In this document: one piece after another, positions 23,112 to 30,566 of the stretch
Layout of the letters: every line of letters begins with the position of its first letter
Position numbering within the stretch: position 1 is the first letter of the stretch
Assembly (NCBI GenBank): GCA_947476825.1
Contig: CANJRV010000027.1
Coordinates: forward strand, 1 to 32,860
Direction of reading: 5' to 3'
Length of the DNA stretch: 32,860 nt
Source of the DNA: Bacteroidota bacterium
Lineage (GTDB): Bacteria > Bacteroidota > Bacteroidia > Chitinophagales > Chitinophagaceae
Notes under the pieces: generated by a model
Databases searched by the model: none
What the model was told of the DNA's origin: nothing
Seen by the model: only the letters and a program-made list of their open reading frames with translations
Translations under genes and position numbers: made by a program

Positions 23112-24185
23112 ATGAAAAATACAAGCACTGCTTTGCTCCATCATGCGTTAGAGGAAGATGATGAATTGCAAGAGGATATGCCAATTGTTAGGCATGTCAT
23201 TTTTGATTATGTCGTTGAGAATGGGCAAGAGTCAATACGTATCGATAAATATTTACACGCAAAAATTGCAGGCATCACCCGCAATAAGGTGCAGCAAGCC
23301 ATTGATGATGAATGCATTACAGTGAATGATAAAATTGTAAAGCAAAATTATAAGATAAAACCTGCAGATCATGTAGTCGCGTATACATTTCGGGAACCAG
23401 AAAGTACAGAAATCATACCAGAGAATATTCCCTTGAATATTGTGTATGAAGATGATGATGTGCTGGTAATTAATAAACCATCGAATATGGTTGTGCATCC
23501 TGGACATGGCAATTATTCGGGAACGGTTGTAAATGCTGTTGCGTATTATTTGCAACAACAAAATAATGATTTTGTAAACCTACCTCGCATCGGTTTAGTG
23601 CATCGAATAGATAAAGATACGACTGGTTTACTCGTGATTGGAAAGACAGAAAAATCATTTAATTTTCTGGCTGAACAATTCAAAGAACATACTGTAAATC
23701 GAAGATATTATGCACTTGTTTGGGGCGATGTGGAAGAAGAAACAGGAACGATAGATACCTATATTGCAAGGCATGAAAGATTGCGAAAAATATTCGATAC
23801 TTACCCTGCTGGCGAGATTGGTAAACATGCCATCACACACTATAAAGTGGTGGAACGATTCAACTATGTAACCCTTGTAGAATGCAGGTTGGAGACAGGT
23901 AGAACGCATCAGATTCGGGTACACATGAAGCATATTGGACATACCTTATTTAATGATAAAACGTATGGTGGCGATCGTATTTTGAAAGGAACTGTCTTTG
24001 CGAAATACAAGCAATTTGTAGATAATTGTTTTGCGCTTTTACCTCGTCAAGCCTTGCATGCAAAAACGCTTGGATTTGTACATCCTACTACTGGTAAGCA
24101 GATGGATTTTGAAAGTGATTTGCCGGATGATATGTTGCAAGTTTTGGAGAAGTGGACGACTTATGCCAAGGCGAAGAAATTGTGA
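23112..24185 (+). CDS. rluD: RluD-family 23S rRNA pseudouridine synthase
   Basis: A 357-residue protein. An S4 RNA-binding domain (about 42-90; SIRIDKYLHAKIAGITRNKVQQAI) is followed by the pseudouridine synthase core: VLVINKPSNMVVHPGHGNYSGTVVNAVAY, the catalytic motif HRIDKDTTGLLVI (Asp167), RRYYALVWG, and LETGRTHQIRVHMKHIGHTLFNDKTYGG. This is the RluA/RluD/YfiI layout; targets are probably helix 69 uridines of 23S rRNA. An acidic N-terminal extension of about 30 residues precedes the S4 domain. The gene is divergent from lipB and flanked by inverted copies of the GCGGCAACG repeat. Confidence 0.93.
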   Translation: MKNTSTALLHHALEEDDELQEDMPIVRHVIFDYVVENGQESIRIDKYLHAKIAGITRNKVQQAIDDECITVNDKIVKQNYKIKPADHVVAYTFREPESTEIIPENIPLNIVYEDDDVLVINKPSNMVVHPGHGNYSGTVVNAVAYYLQQQNNDFVNLPRIGLVHRIDKDTTGLLVIGKTEKSFNFLAEQFKEHTVNRRYYALVWGDVEEETGTIDTYIARHERLRKIFDTYPAGEIGKHAITHYKVVERFNYVTLVECRLETGRTHQIRVHMKHIGHTLFNDKTYGGDRILKGTVFAKYKQFVDNCFALLPRQALHAKTLGFVHPTTGKQMDFESDLPDDMLQVLEKWTTYAKAKKL

Positions 24186-24220
24186 GGCCATTAACATGTA
24201 TAAAATAATTGAGTAAGTTA

Positions 24221-24350
24221 TTTGGGCGGCACACACGCTCTCCTTCCAAGTCCGCCCACACCGAGGCGGATGTGGTGCGTGCTTTCCATTCGATCGTTGC
24301 CGCAATACACTGATTTCAAAAGAAATCTTCTCCTCGAGCGAAGTCTTCAT
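24221..24350 (-). repeat. Interspersed GCGGCAACG element, copy 2 (inverted), with attached hairpin module
   Basis: 24221-24304 is a copy on the minus strand. Both ends match copies 1 and 3 (GGGCGGC...CACACGCT and ATCGTTGCCGC), but the central stem is different (TCCGCC/GGCGGA). Next to it, 24326-24350 resembles the hairpin that accompanies copy 3 (CTTCTC...AGCGAAG.CTTC), in the same relative position. A small GATTTC-AAAA-GAAATC hairpin (24312-24327) lies between them and could also help terminate rluD transcription. Confidence 0.7.
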
Positions 24351-24380
24351 TAAAAAATATTTTGAATTGTAATTAGATAT

Positions 24381-24396
24381 TTAGACATTTGTCTAA
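24381..24396. promoter_or_regulatory. Operator palindrome TTAGACA-TT-TGTCTAA upstream of sdpR
   Basis: A perfect 7+7 palindrome ends 10 bases before the repressor ATG. A position overlapping the promoter region and ahead of an ArsR-family gene is typical of autoregulatory operators, so the encoded repressor is the expected ligand. Confidence 0.65.
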
Positions 24397-24406
24397 TTAT
24401 TTAATT

Positions 24407-24661
24407 ATGGATACAATTTTTAAGGCAATGAATGATCCAACGAGACGTGAAATTTTGAGAATTTTGCGGAAGAAGGATTTAACCGCAGGTCAAATTGCAG
24501 AAAAATTTGATATGACTGCACCAAGTATTTCACATCATTTGGATAAACTCAAAAGAGCCGATTTGGTAACGACTATCAAACAAGGTCAATACATATTTTA
24601 TTCCATCAACACGACCATTATTGATGACCTTTTACAATATCTTTTAACTTTTAAAAAATAA
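24407..24661 (+). CDS. sdpR: ArsR-family repressor, SdpR-like
   Basis: An 84-residue winged-helix protein that starts MDTIFKAMNDPTRREILRIL, a hallmark of the SdpR/YczG-like branch of ArsR. The recognition helix region is ITAG-like: LTAGQIAEKFDMTAPSISHHLDKLKRADLV. It ends with the wing (IKQGQYIFYSIN) and a C-terminal helix. No metal-binding cysteine motif is present, so it is not a metal sensor. In Bacillus SdpR represses the sdpRI operon until the toxin SdpC is sensed by SdpI. Here too it is followed after 5 bases by an sdpI-like gene and preceded by a palindromic operator. A TTG 18 bases upstream lies within that operator and is rejected as start. Confidence 0.88.
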   Translation: MDTIFKAMNDPTRREILRILRKKDLTAGQIAEKFDMTAPSISHHLDKLKRADLVTTIKQGQYIFYSINTTIIDDLLQYLLTFKK

Positions 24662-24666
24662 AAATC

Positions 24667-25314
24667 ATGCGATTCTCTATCAAAGAAACACTGCTCTTAT
24701 TGTTCTCTTTTTTACCTTATTTTTACTTGTATACATTATGGGCGACGTTGCCGCAACAAGTGCCCACACATTTTGATTTTAATGGTGTTGCCAATGATTG
24801 GTCGAGTAAGTATTTTCTATTGTTTTTACCATGTGGCTTAGGTATTATTTTCTACTTTATTTTTAAGGCTTTGCCCTACTTAGATCCAAAAAAGAAACTA
24901 GAGCAAATGGGAAATCTATATACCAAGTTGAGATTCATCGTTTGTATTTTCATCACGTCTCTTTCTTTGTATATCTTATCGGTTACAGCTTCAGGAAGCA
25001 TGAAGAACATGTCTTTGCTTTTCGTTTTGTTGGGCTTTTTCTTTGCCTTTCTAGGAAATTATTTTCAGGCAATCAGACCCAATTATTTCGTTGGTATACG
25101 CACGCCGTGGACATTAGAAAGCGAAGCGGTTTGGCGCAAGACACATCTATTGGGTGGGCGTTTGTGGATGATTGGCGGATTGCTAATATCTTTATTGGCA
25201 TTTATTATTCCAGCAACCATATTTCCTGAAATTTTCTTGGGTATAGTTGCTATAATTTGTGTAGTTCCGATTGTGTATTCCTGGTTGGAATTTAGAAAGG
25301 AAAAGATGGAGTAG
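24667..25314 (+). CDS. sdpI: SdpI-family membrane protein (DUF1648 + SdpI)
   Basis: A 215-residue protein with about six membrane helices. The N-terminal DUF1648 region has LPQQVPTHFDFNGVANDW (28-45). The SdpI region has NYFVGIRTPWTLESEAVWRKTH (139-160), the family signature. In Bacillus subtilis SdpI is the immunity protein against the SdpC killing factor and also titrates SdpR at the membrane. No SdpC-like toxin gene is visible here, which fits the wider distribution of sdpRI pairs as orphan immunity or envelope-stress modules. Probably cotranscribed with sdpR. Confidence 0.87.
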   Translation: MRFSIKETLLLLFSFLPYFYLYTLWATLPQQVPTHFDFNGVANDWSSKYFLLFLPCGLGIIFYFIFKALPYLDPKKKLEQMGNLYTKLRFIVCIFITSLSLYILSVTASGSMKNMSLLFVLLGFFFAFLGNYFQAIRPNYFVGIRTPWTLESEAVWRKTHLLGGRLWMIGGLLISLLAFIIPATIFPEIFLGIVAIICVVPIVYSWLEFRKEKME

Positions 25315-25369
25315 TAAGCTTTCAATACGGCGTTAGGGAAAAAAAATAAATTATTTGTTCAGAATAAAG

Positions 25370-25678
25370 CTATTCATTATCCATCAATTTTGCGTTTTTC
25401 ATATCTCTTGAAGCATGGAAAACAGATACAATTTCAACTCTATCTGAGTCCGCAATTTGATATACAATTCTATAATTTCCTTCAATTAGTTCCCTTATAG
25501 TTTCCATTTCAAATTCTGGAACTATTTTTCCTATTTCTTTGTAAGTTTTTAAAATAGTAGTCCTATTCTTTAAGGTGGTTACTGTTTTTGCGGCGTAATA
25601 TTTGCTATTTTTTGCTATGAAATCATAAATGTCTTTCAAATCATTTTTAGATTTTTCTGACCATATTATTTGAACCAT
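25370..25678 (-). CDS. parE: RelE/ParE-superfamily toxin
   Basis: A 102-residue basic protein with the ParE pattern: VQIIWSEKSKNDLKDIYDFIAKNS at the start (beta strand then two helices), IGKIVPEFEMETIRELIEGNYRIVYQIADSDRVEIVSVFHASRD at the end. The conserved ELIEGNYRIVY and VFHASRD blocks are typical of the ParE branch, whose members poison DNA gyrase; RelE-type mRNA cleavage cannot be excluded. Its ATG overlaps the antitoxin gene end by 13 bases, the usual toxin-antitoxin coupling. Confidence 0.88.
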   Translation of the reverse strand: MVQIIWSEKSKNDLKDIYDFIAKNSKYYAAKTVTTLKNRTTILKTYKEIGKIVPEFEMETIRELIEGNYRIVYQIADSDRVEIVSVFHASRDMKNAKLMDNE

Positions 25679-25848
25679 GATTGCATTTCTTTTTCAAGCT
25701 CTGTCTCAGTCAAAATTCTACCTTCTTTCAAATCGTTTAGGCCTTGCCCAACAGATTCAATAAAGCTCATGCGCTCAAACAAATCATCCATACTAAATTC
25801 GTTAGGTAGATGTTCAATAATTTCTAATACTTTACTTTTTAGTAACAT
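25666..25848 (-). CDS. Antitoxin partner of the ParE-type toxin
   Basis: A 60-residue acidic protein (MLLKSKVLEIIEHLPNEFSMDDLFERM...), mostly helical, with a C-terminal segment EGRILTETELEKEMQSWFK of the kind that wraps the toxin. There is no obvious ribbon-helix-helix start; the N-terminal region could be a small helical DNA-binding or dimerisation unit. The ATG at 25848 is chosen because TAGATTTG lies 18 bases upstream and the in-frame TTG at 25869 overlaps that box. Identified mainly by size and by its 13-base overlap with the toxin gene. Confidence 0.8.
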   Translation of the reverse strand: MLLKSKVLEIIEHLPNEFSMDDLFERMSFIESVGQGLNDLKEGRILTETELEKEMQSWFK

Positions 25849-25866
25849 ATTTTTATAATTGTGAAA

Positions 25867-25874
25867 CAAATCTA
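25867..25874 (-). promoter_or_regulatory. Putative -7 box (TAGATTTG) for the toxin-antitoxin pair
   Basis: A perfect TAnnTTTG match 18 bases before the antitoxin ATG on the minus strand. No clear -33 element. The intergenic region to gltX is only 146 bases, so the two divergent promoters are close. Confidence 0.35.
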
Positions 25875-25967
25875 AGGAAAATCATTTGACTCTAAGAAAA
25901 AATAATGTAACCTGCATTTTAAACCGCTCACCTAAAAAAAACTCCTGCTTCTCTCAGACTATCCCTT

Positions 25968-25975
25968 TAAATTTG
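25968..25975 (+). promoter_or_regulatory. Putative -7 box (TAAATTTG) for gltX
   Basis: A perfect TAnnTTTG match 19 bases before the gltX ATG. The -33 element is not evident. Confidence 0.35.
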
Positions 25976-25994
25976 CAACTTAATTTATCAAAAC

Positions 25995-27530
25995 ATGACG
26001 AGAGAAGTAAGAACAAGATTTGCACCGAGCCCTACTGGTGGGCTACATTTAGGTGGTGTGCGTACAGCATTATACAGTTATTTATATGCAAAAAAACACC
26101 AAGGTAAATTTATCTTGCGTATTGAAGATACAGATCAAAATAGATATGTAAGTGGTGCAGAACAGTATATTGTGGATTGCTTAGCATGGTGTGGTTTATC
26201 TCCTGATGAAGGTCCGCATATAGGTGGTGAACATGCGCCTTACCGACAAAGTGAACGCAAAGAAAGTTACAAACAATATGCTTTGCAATTGGTAGAAAGT
26301 GGTCATGCTTATTATGCTTTTGATACCACAGAAGAGTTGGAAAAAATGCGGGAAGATTTTAAATCCGTTCAAAATCCTTCGCCGCAATATGACCATACAA
26401 CGCGAATGAAAATGAAAAATTCATTGACATTGAGCAAGGAAGAAGTACAACAATTGCTAGCAAATAATACACCTTATGTGATACGTATTTCTATGCCAGC
26501 AGATGACACTATTTCCTTTACGGATATGATTCGTGGAGAAATTAAAAATGATTCGAATTTGGTAGATGATAAAGTATTGTTGAAAGCAGACGGTATGCCT
26601 ACTTATCATTTGGCGGTTGTGGTTGACGATTACCTCATGAAAATTACACATGCTTTTCGAGGTGAAGAATGGTTGCCGAGTGCGCCTGTTCATATTCTGC
26701 TTTGGAAATATTTAGGTTGGGAAAAGGACATGCCACAATGGGCTCATTTACCTTTGATTCTGAAACCAGATGGTCATGGTAAATTAAGTAAACGCGATGG
26801 AGATCGATTGGGATTTCCAGTGTTTGCTATGGATTGGCATGACGATAAAGCAAATGAAACCATTAAAGGATTCAAAGAACTTGGGTTTTTACCAGAAGCA
26901 TTTATTAATTTATTGGCATTATTAGGTTGGCATAGTGGCGAAGAAAAAGAGCTCTTTACAAAAGAAGAAATGATCGCTGCTTTTAGTATGGAAAGAGTAC
27001 ATAAAGGAGGTGCGAAATTTGATTATGAAAAAGCAAAATGGTTCAACCATGAATGGATAAAAGCCTTGCCAGCTAAGACTTTGATGCCTAGTATGAAAGC
27101 GATACTCCTTGCAGCAAATGTTCCTATACATGAAGACGATTATTTATTGGATGTGATTACACTGGTCAAAGACAGGTGTGTTTTTTTGAATGATATTGTC
27201 ATGCAATCGGCTTACTTTTTTCAAGCACCAACAGCAATTGATTTTGACGCCATCAAACCAAAATGGGCAGATGATAAAGCATTGTTTTTTTCGGAACTCA
27301 TTCATCAATTTTCACAGCTTGACACTTGGGAATTGCAAGGAATTGAAGCAACATTTAAAACATTAGCTACAGAGAAAAATATTAAAGTGGGTGAATTACA
27401 ATTCTTATTCAGAATGATATTGGTGGGTGGGAAATTTGGACCAGGTGTGTTTGATATTGCTTACAAAATCGGTAAAGAAGAAACACAATCTCGAATTCAA
27501 TATCTTCTACAACATATTGGAACTGTATAA
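25995..27530 (+). CDS. gltX: Glutamyl-tRNA synthetase
   Basis: A 511-residue class Ib aminoacyl-tRNA synthetase charging tRNA-Glu. The N-terminus has RTRFAPSPTGGLHLGGVRTALYSYL, in which HLGG (18-21) is the HIGH-type motif. FILRIEDTDQNRYV, the GDGMPTYH-like KADGMPTYHLAVVVDD, HAFRGEEWLPSAP and the KMSKS-type loop KLSKRDGD (263-270) follow. The C-terminal anticodon-binding domain is complete. The length is a little above the usual 470-490. The start follows a TAAATTTG box and is the first ATG before the APSPTG motif. Transcribed alone, diverging from the toxin-antitoxin pair. Confidence 0.95.
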   Translation: MTREVRTRFAPSPTGGLHLGGVRTALYSYLYAKKHQGKFILRIEDTDQNRYVSGAEQYIVDCLAWCGLSPDEGPHIGGEHAPYRQSERKESYKQYALQLVESGHAYYAFDTTEELEKMREDFKSVQNPSPQYDHTTRMKMKNSLTLSKEEVQQLLANNTPYVIRISMPADDTISFTDMIRGEIKNDSNLVDDKVLLKADGMPTYHLAVVVDDYLMKITHAFRGEEWLPSAPVHILLWKYLGWEKDMPQWAHLPLILKPDGHGKLSKRDGDRLGFPVFAMDWHDDKANETIKGFKELGFLPEAFINLLALLGWHSGEEKELFTKEEMIAAFSMERVHKGGAKFDYEKAKWFNHEWIKALPAKTLMPSMKAILLAANVPIHEDDYLLDVITLVKDRCVFLNDIVMQSAYFFQAPTAIDFDAIKPKWADDKALFFSELIHQFSQLDTWELQGIEATFKTLATEKNIKVGELQFLFRMILVGGKFGPGVFDIAYKIGKEETQSRIQYLLQHIGTV

Positions 27531-27573
27531 TTTCCACGATTCAATTTAATTCCTAATTCCTATTTAGCACCCT

Positions 27574-27581
27574 TATATTTG
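27574..27581 (+). promoter_or_regulatory. Putative -7 box (TATATTTG) for the thiolase gene
   Basis: A perfect TAnnTTTG match 17 bases before the thiolase ATG; the leader contains AGAAGA close to the start. -33 not evident. Confidence 0.35.
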
Positions 27582-27598
27582 CCAATTAAAAGAAGACC

Positions 27599-28795
27599 AT
27601 GACCAAAGCATATATTATTGATGCCGTTAGAACCCCGATTGGAAAATATGGCGGCTCATTGAGTAGCGTTCGCCCAGATGATTTGTTAGCCATTGCCATC
27701 AAAGCATTGATTCAACGGAATGAAAAAATGGATTTGAATGCCATTGAAGATGTGATTGCTGGTTGCGCAAATCAAGCAGGTGAAGATAATCGGGATGTGG
27801 CGAGAATGGCATCTCTTTTAGCTGGATTGCCCATTACAACTGGTGGCAATACCGTGAATCGACTTTGTGCATCTGGCTTACAAGCCATTATGGATGCTGG
27901 TCGTGCGATTATGTGTGGTGATGGAGAATTTATGATTGCATGTGGTGTAGAAAGCATGACACGTGCGCCTTTCGTGATGGGTAAAAGTGAAACCGCATTT
28001 GGACGTAGCCCTGAAATATTTGATACCACATTGGGTTGGCGATTTATTAATCCAGCATTATCTCATCTATACCATCCATACAGCATGGGTGAAACAGCAG
28101 AAAATGTAGCCAAGCAATGGGCAATTTCACGTGAAGATCAAGATGCGTTTGCTTATCAAAGTCAATGGAAATATGTTCAAGCAGATGCGCAACATAAATT
28201 TGCAGATGAGCTAGTTGGCGTAGAAATTAATTTAGGTAAAGGTAAAAAAACGATGTTTGAAAAAGATGAACATCCTCGTTTAACCCCTCTAGAAAAACTA
28301 GCAGAATTAAAACCAGTTTTTGCAAAAGATGGTAGTGTTACCGCGGCTAATGCAAGTGGTATTAATGATGGTTCGGCTGCCATGCTTTTAGCCAGTGAAG
28401 ATGCCGTTCGAAAATATGATTTAGAACCAATGGCTATTATTAAAAGTATGGCAATCGCTGGTGTTGATCCAAGTATTATGGGAATTGGACCCGTGCCTGC
28501 AACCTTGAAAGCCTTACACCGTGCTGGTTTGACCATAGACGATATCGATATCATTGAAGTGAATGAAGCCTTTGCTTCCCAAAGTTTGGCTTGTATTCGG
28601 GACTTGAAAATAGATATGCAAAAAGTAAATATCAATGGTGGTGCCATCGCATTAGGACATCCTTTGGGTTGTAGTGGTGTTCGAATTTCTACTACGCTTT
28701 TGCATGAAATGAAACGCCAAGGTGCACGATATGGTTTGGCAACAATGTGTATTGGTGTTGGTCAAGGTGCTGCTATTATTTATGAAAGAGTTTAA
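27599..28795 (+). CDS. pcaF: Thiolase, 3-oxoadipyl-CoA thiolase (PcaF/PaaJ) type
   Basis: A 398-residue degradative thiolase that cleaves a 3-oxoacyl-CoA with CoA. Cys90 (NRLCASG) is the acyl-accepting residue, His354 (GGAIALGHPLGCSG) activates it and Cys384 (TMCIGVGQG) is the second acid/base. The blocks GCANQAGEDNRDVARMASLL, VESMTRAPFVMGKSE and FDTTLGWRFINP closely follow PcaF/PaaJ enzymes of the beta-ketoadipate and phenylacetate pathways. No other gene of those pathways is in the window, so it may serve general beta-oxidation. It overlaps the convergent BioF2-like gene by 4 bases at its stop. Confidence 0.85.
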   Translation: MTKAYIIDAVRTPIGKYGGSLSSVRPDDLLAIAIKALIQRNEKMDLNAIEDVIAGCANQAGEDNRDVARMASLLAGLPITTGGNTVNRLCASGLQAIMDAGRAIMCGDGEFMIACGVESMTRAPFVMGKSETAFGRSPEIFDTTLGWRFINPALSHLYHPYSMGETAENVAKQWAISREDQDAFAYQSQWKYVQADAQHKFADELVGVEINLGKGKKTMFEKDEHPRLTPLEKLAELKPVFAKDGSVTAANASGINDGSAAMLLASEDAVRKYDLEPMAIIKSMAIAGVDPSIMGIGPVPATLKALHRAGLTIDDIDIIEVNEAFASQSLACIRDLKIDMQKVNINGGAIALGHPLGCSGVRISTTLLHEMKRQGARYGLATMCIGVGQGAAIIYERV

Positions 28796-29934
28796 TCTCT
28801 TTTTTCTTTCGTATAATAACTACTTTTAAATGGATGTCTATCCTTCCAACTATCTCCTTGTTGCTCTTTAAAATAGCCAGCAACCATTTGATAAAACCAG
28901 TTGACGATGACATTTCGCAACTTGTAATAACTAAAGCGATAATCGGGTTCACAACCTAATATTGCCTTCGCTTCAGGGGCAGTACGTCCGAGAACTAATT
29001 TTTTTCGTCCTAATGAAATCGCATGTTCCAAACAATAAAATAGAATATTAAAATACAGGTTTAAGGAACTGTTTAAGGCATAATCAAATCCAATATAATT
29101 CATATCAAATTCATCGTCATGAAGAATGGCAGAGGAGAATGCAATTAATCTGTCTTGGTAAAAATAGCCACACACTTTGTAATTTTCTTGTAGTACTTTT
29201 TTCATTTCTACAAAAAATATTGGGTTTAAAATACCCATGCTTACCAATTGTTTTTGCGTGACTTGTAAATACAATTGCTCCATTTCTATACTGTATTTTT
29301 CAATATCCTCTAGAAGAAGTTCGCGAATGTGTACATCTTTAAATGATTTTCTTATTTTCTTACAACGCTGTACATACTTATGTTTTAGCTCATTTTCATA
29401 ATCTGTAAAACTTAACCAATGTGCAGGTAGATTCATCTCCATCGAAATATCATCTCGCATGGGCGTATAGGAATTGTCGGCTTGTATATACTTCGCAATA
29501 GAAGGATGTACATCTTTTAAAAATATCCCGGATGCATTGGTATAGTTAACCATATGATCCACTGTCGCTTGATATATGGCAGCTTTATTTTCGGCACTTA
29601 CATCTTCCTGACTGAATTGAAAAAATAAAGCATCATGTCGAAATAAATTACCGACCACCAATAAGGTAGGCTTCAATAATTGTACTGCAGTGCATAATGC
29701 AAATTGTTGCATTTTTTTATTCCCTAAATTAAAGTGGATTGTCTTGACCGACAATAATTGAAAATAAGCAAAGTAGATTGCATTGGTTCCTTCATAGGTA
29801 ATTACATAATAATTTTGAATATTGGGTACATCGGCTTTTTCAACCATATCGATACCTTTACAAATCAGGACTCGATTTTTATATGCTTCTGGCAAATCTT
29901 GTATGGAGTGATAAACAGCGAATGTATATGCCAT
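28792..29934 (-). CDS. GNAT/BioF2-like acyltransferase-fold protein (DUF482-like)
   Basis: A 380-residue soluble protein. The N-terminal half is variable; the second half (about 200-340) has the pattern of the BioF2-like/peptidogalycan GNAT group: KHKYVQRCKKIRKSFKD, a long helix with LYLQV, then VCGYFYQDRLIAFSSAILHDDEFDMNYIGFDYALNSSLNLYFNILFYCLEHAISLGRKKLVLGRTAPEAKAILG. The substrate is unknown; relatives act on aminoacyl-tRNA or acyl donors in envelope synthesis. The ATG at 29934 is preferred over 29955 because a TACATTTG box ends 6 bases before it. The stop overlaps that of the convergent thiolase gene. Confidence 0.7.
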   Translation of the reverse strand: MAYTFAVYHSIQDLPEAYKNRVLICKGIDMVEKADVPNIQNYYVITYEGTNAIYFAYFQLLSVKTIHFNLGNKKMQQFALCTAVQLLKPTLLVVGNLFRHDALFFQFSQEDVSAENKAAIYQATVDHMVNYTNASGIFLKDVHPSIAKYIQADNSYTPMRDDISMEMNLPAHWLSFTDYENELKHKYVQRCKKIRKSFKDVHIRELLLEDIEKYSIEMEQLYLQVTQKQLVSMGILNPIFFVEMKKVLQENYKVCGYFYQDRLIAFSSAILHDDEFDMNYIGFDYALNSSLNLYFNILFYCLEHAISLGRKKLVLGRTAPEAKAILGCEPDYRFSYYKLRNVIVNWFYQMVAGYFKEQQGDSWKDRHPFKSSYYTKEKRD

Positions 29935-29940
29935 ATTTTG

Positions 29941-29948
29941 CAAATGTA
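29941..29948 (-). promoter_or_regulatory. Putative -7 box (TACATTTG) for the BioF2-like gene
   Basis: On the minus strand the sequence reads TACATTTG, CAAAAT, then ATG. A perfect TAnnTTTG match 6 bases from the chosen start codon. Confidence 0.35.
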
Positions 29949-30005
29949 GACGCATTGTAATGTAAACCAAAAATAAAATAAAGAGTAATTCGAAGATGTT
30001 TGACC

Positions 30006-30013
30006 TATTTTTG
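30006..30013 (+). promoter_or_regulatory. Putative -7 box (TATTTTTG) for yidD
   Basis: A perfect TAnnTTTG match 17 bases before the TTG start of yidD, the same spacing as at gltX, pcaF and the antitoxin gene. Confidence 0.3.
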
Positions 30014-30030
30014 TTCTTGAATTTTTACCC

Positions 30031-30255
30031 TTGAAAAAAATAATTATTTGGATTTTGATTACGGTCATTAAAGCATATCAGGCAATAATATCGCCATGGC
30101 TAGGACCATCAAAATGCCGCTACCAGCCTACTTGTTCGGCATACGCACAAACTGCATTGCAACGATATGGCTTATTAAAAGGTTTTTGGTTGAGCATAAA
30201 AAGAATAGCTAGATGTGCACCTTGGGGCGGCCATGGTTATGACCCAGTTCCATAA
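30031..30255 (+). CDS. yidD: Membrane protein insertion efficiency factor YidD
   Basis: A 74-residue protein with the full family pattern: an amphipathic N-terminal helix, then [32 protein letters not shown], and at the end [17 protein letters not shown] with the conserved cysteines. YidD assists YidC in inserting proteins into the inner membrane. The start is TTG (TTGAAAAAAATA); no ATG, GTG or other TTG gives the complete domain. It usually neighbours rnpA, rpmH and yidC; none of these is nearby, so this is a stand-alone copy, as is common in Bacteroidota. Confidence 0.92.
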   Translation: MKKIIIWILITVIKAYQAIISPWLGPSKCRYQPTCSAYAQTALQRYGLLKGFWLSIKRIARCAPWGGHGYDPVP

Positions 30256-30311
30256 AAAAATGCGAAATTAAAAATGGGTTAAAGAGGCAATTTTAATTTT
30301 TAAGATTTTTA

Positions 30312-30346
30312 TAAGGAAGGCTTCTCTCTAAGCGAAGCCTTCCTTA
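30312..30346. repeat. Perfect 13-bp-stem hairpin, module accompanying repeat copy 3
   Basis: TAAGGAAGGCTTC and GAAGCCTTCCTTA flank a 9-base loop, 57 bases after yidD. No T-run follows on either strand, so a standard intrinsic terminator is unlikely. A diverged version lies beside repeat copy 2, so it belongs to the composite repeat. Confidence 0.75.
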
Positions 30347-30378
30347 CATTCCTTGTATCCTTATATGCACTGTGCATT

Positions 30379-30460
30379 GCGGCAACGATTGTAGTGGAAA
30401 TCCTTTTTGCGGCGAAGCAAGCAAAAAGATTGGAACGGAAAGCGTGTGAGCCGCCCAAAA
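30379..30460 (+). repeat. Interspersed GCGGCAACG element, copy 3
   Basis: An 82-bp copy with four differences from copy 1 and the same inner hairpin (CTTTTTGC/GCAAAAAG). It is preceded by TGTGCATT, as copy 2 is by TGTATT. It occupies the 311-base gap between yidD and the protease gene; the rest of the gap holds no recognised gene. Confidence 0.8.
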
Positions 30461-30566
30461 AATCTCATTAAAAATTTAGTGTAGTCCATTTTTAGAACCA
30501 TCCATAAAATTCTAAGTTGCTGTATTTGTTTTTTTCAATAAATTGCACCACACTTTAATTCCTTCC

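Noticed and set aside
30312-30346. Intrinsic terminator of yidD
   Set aside because: The stem is strong but has no T-run after it on either strand, and a related hairpin accompanies another repeat copy, so it is treated as part of the repeat.
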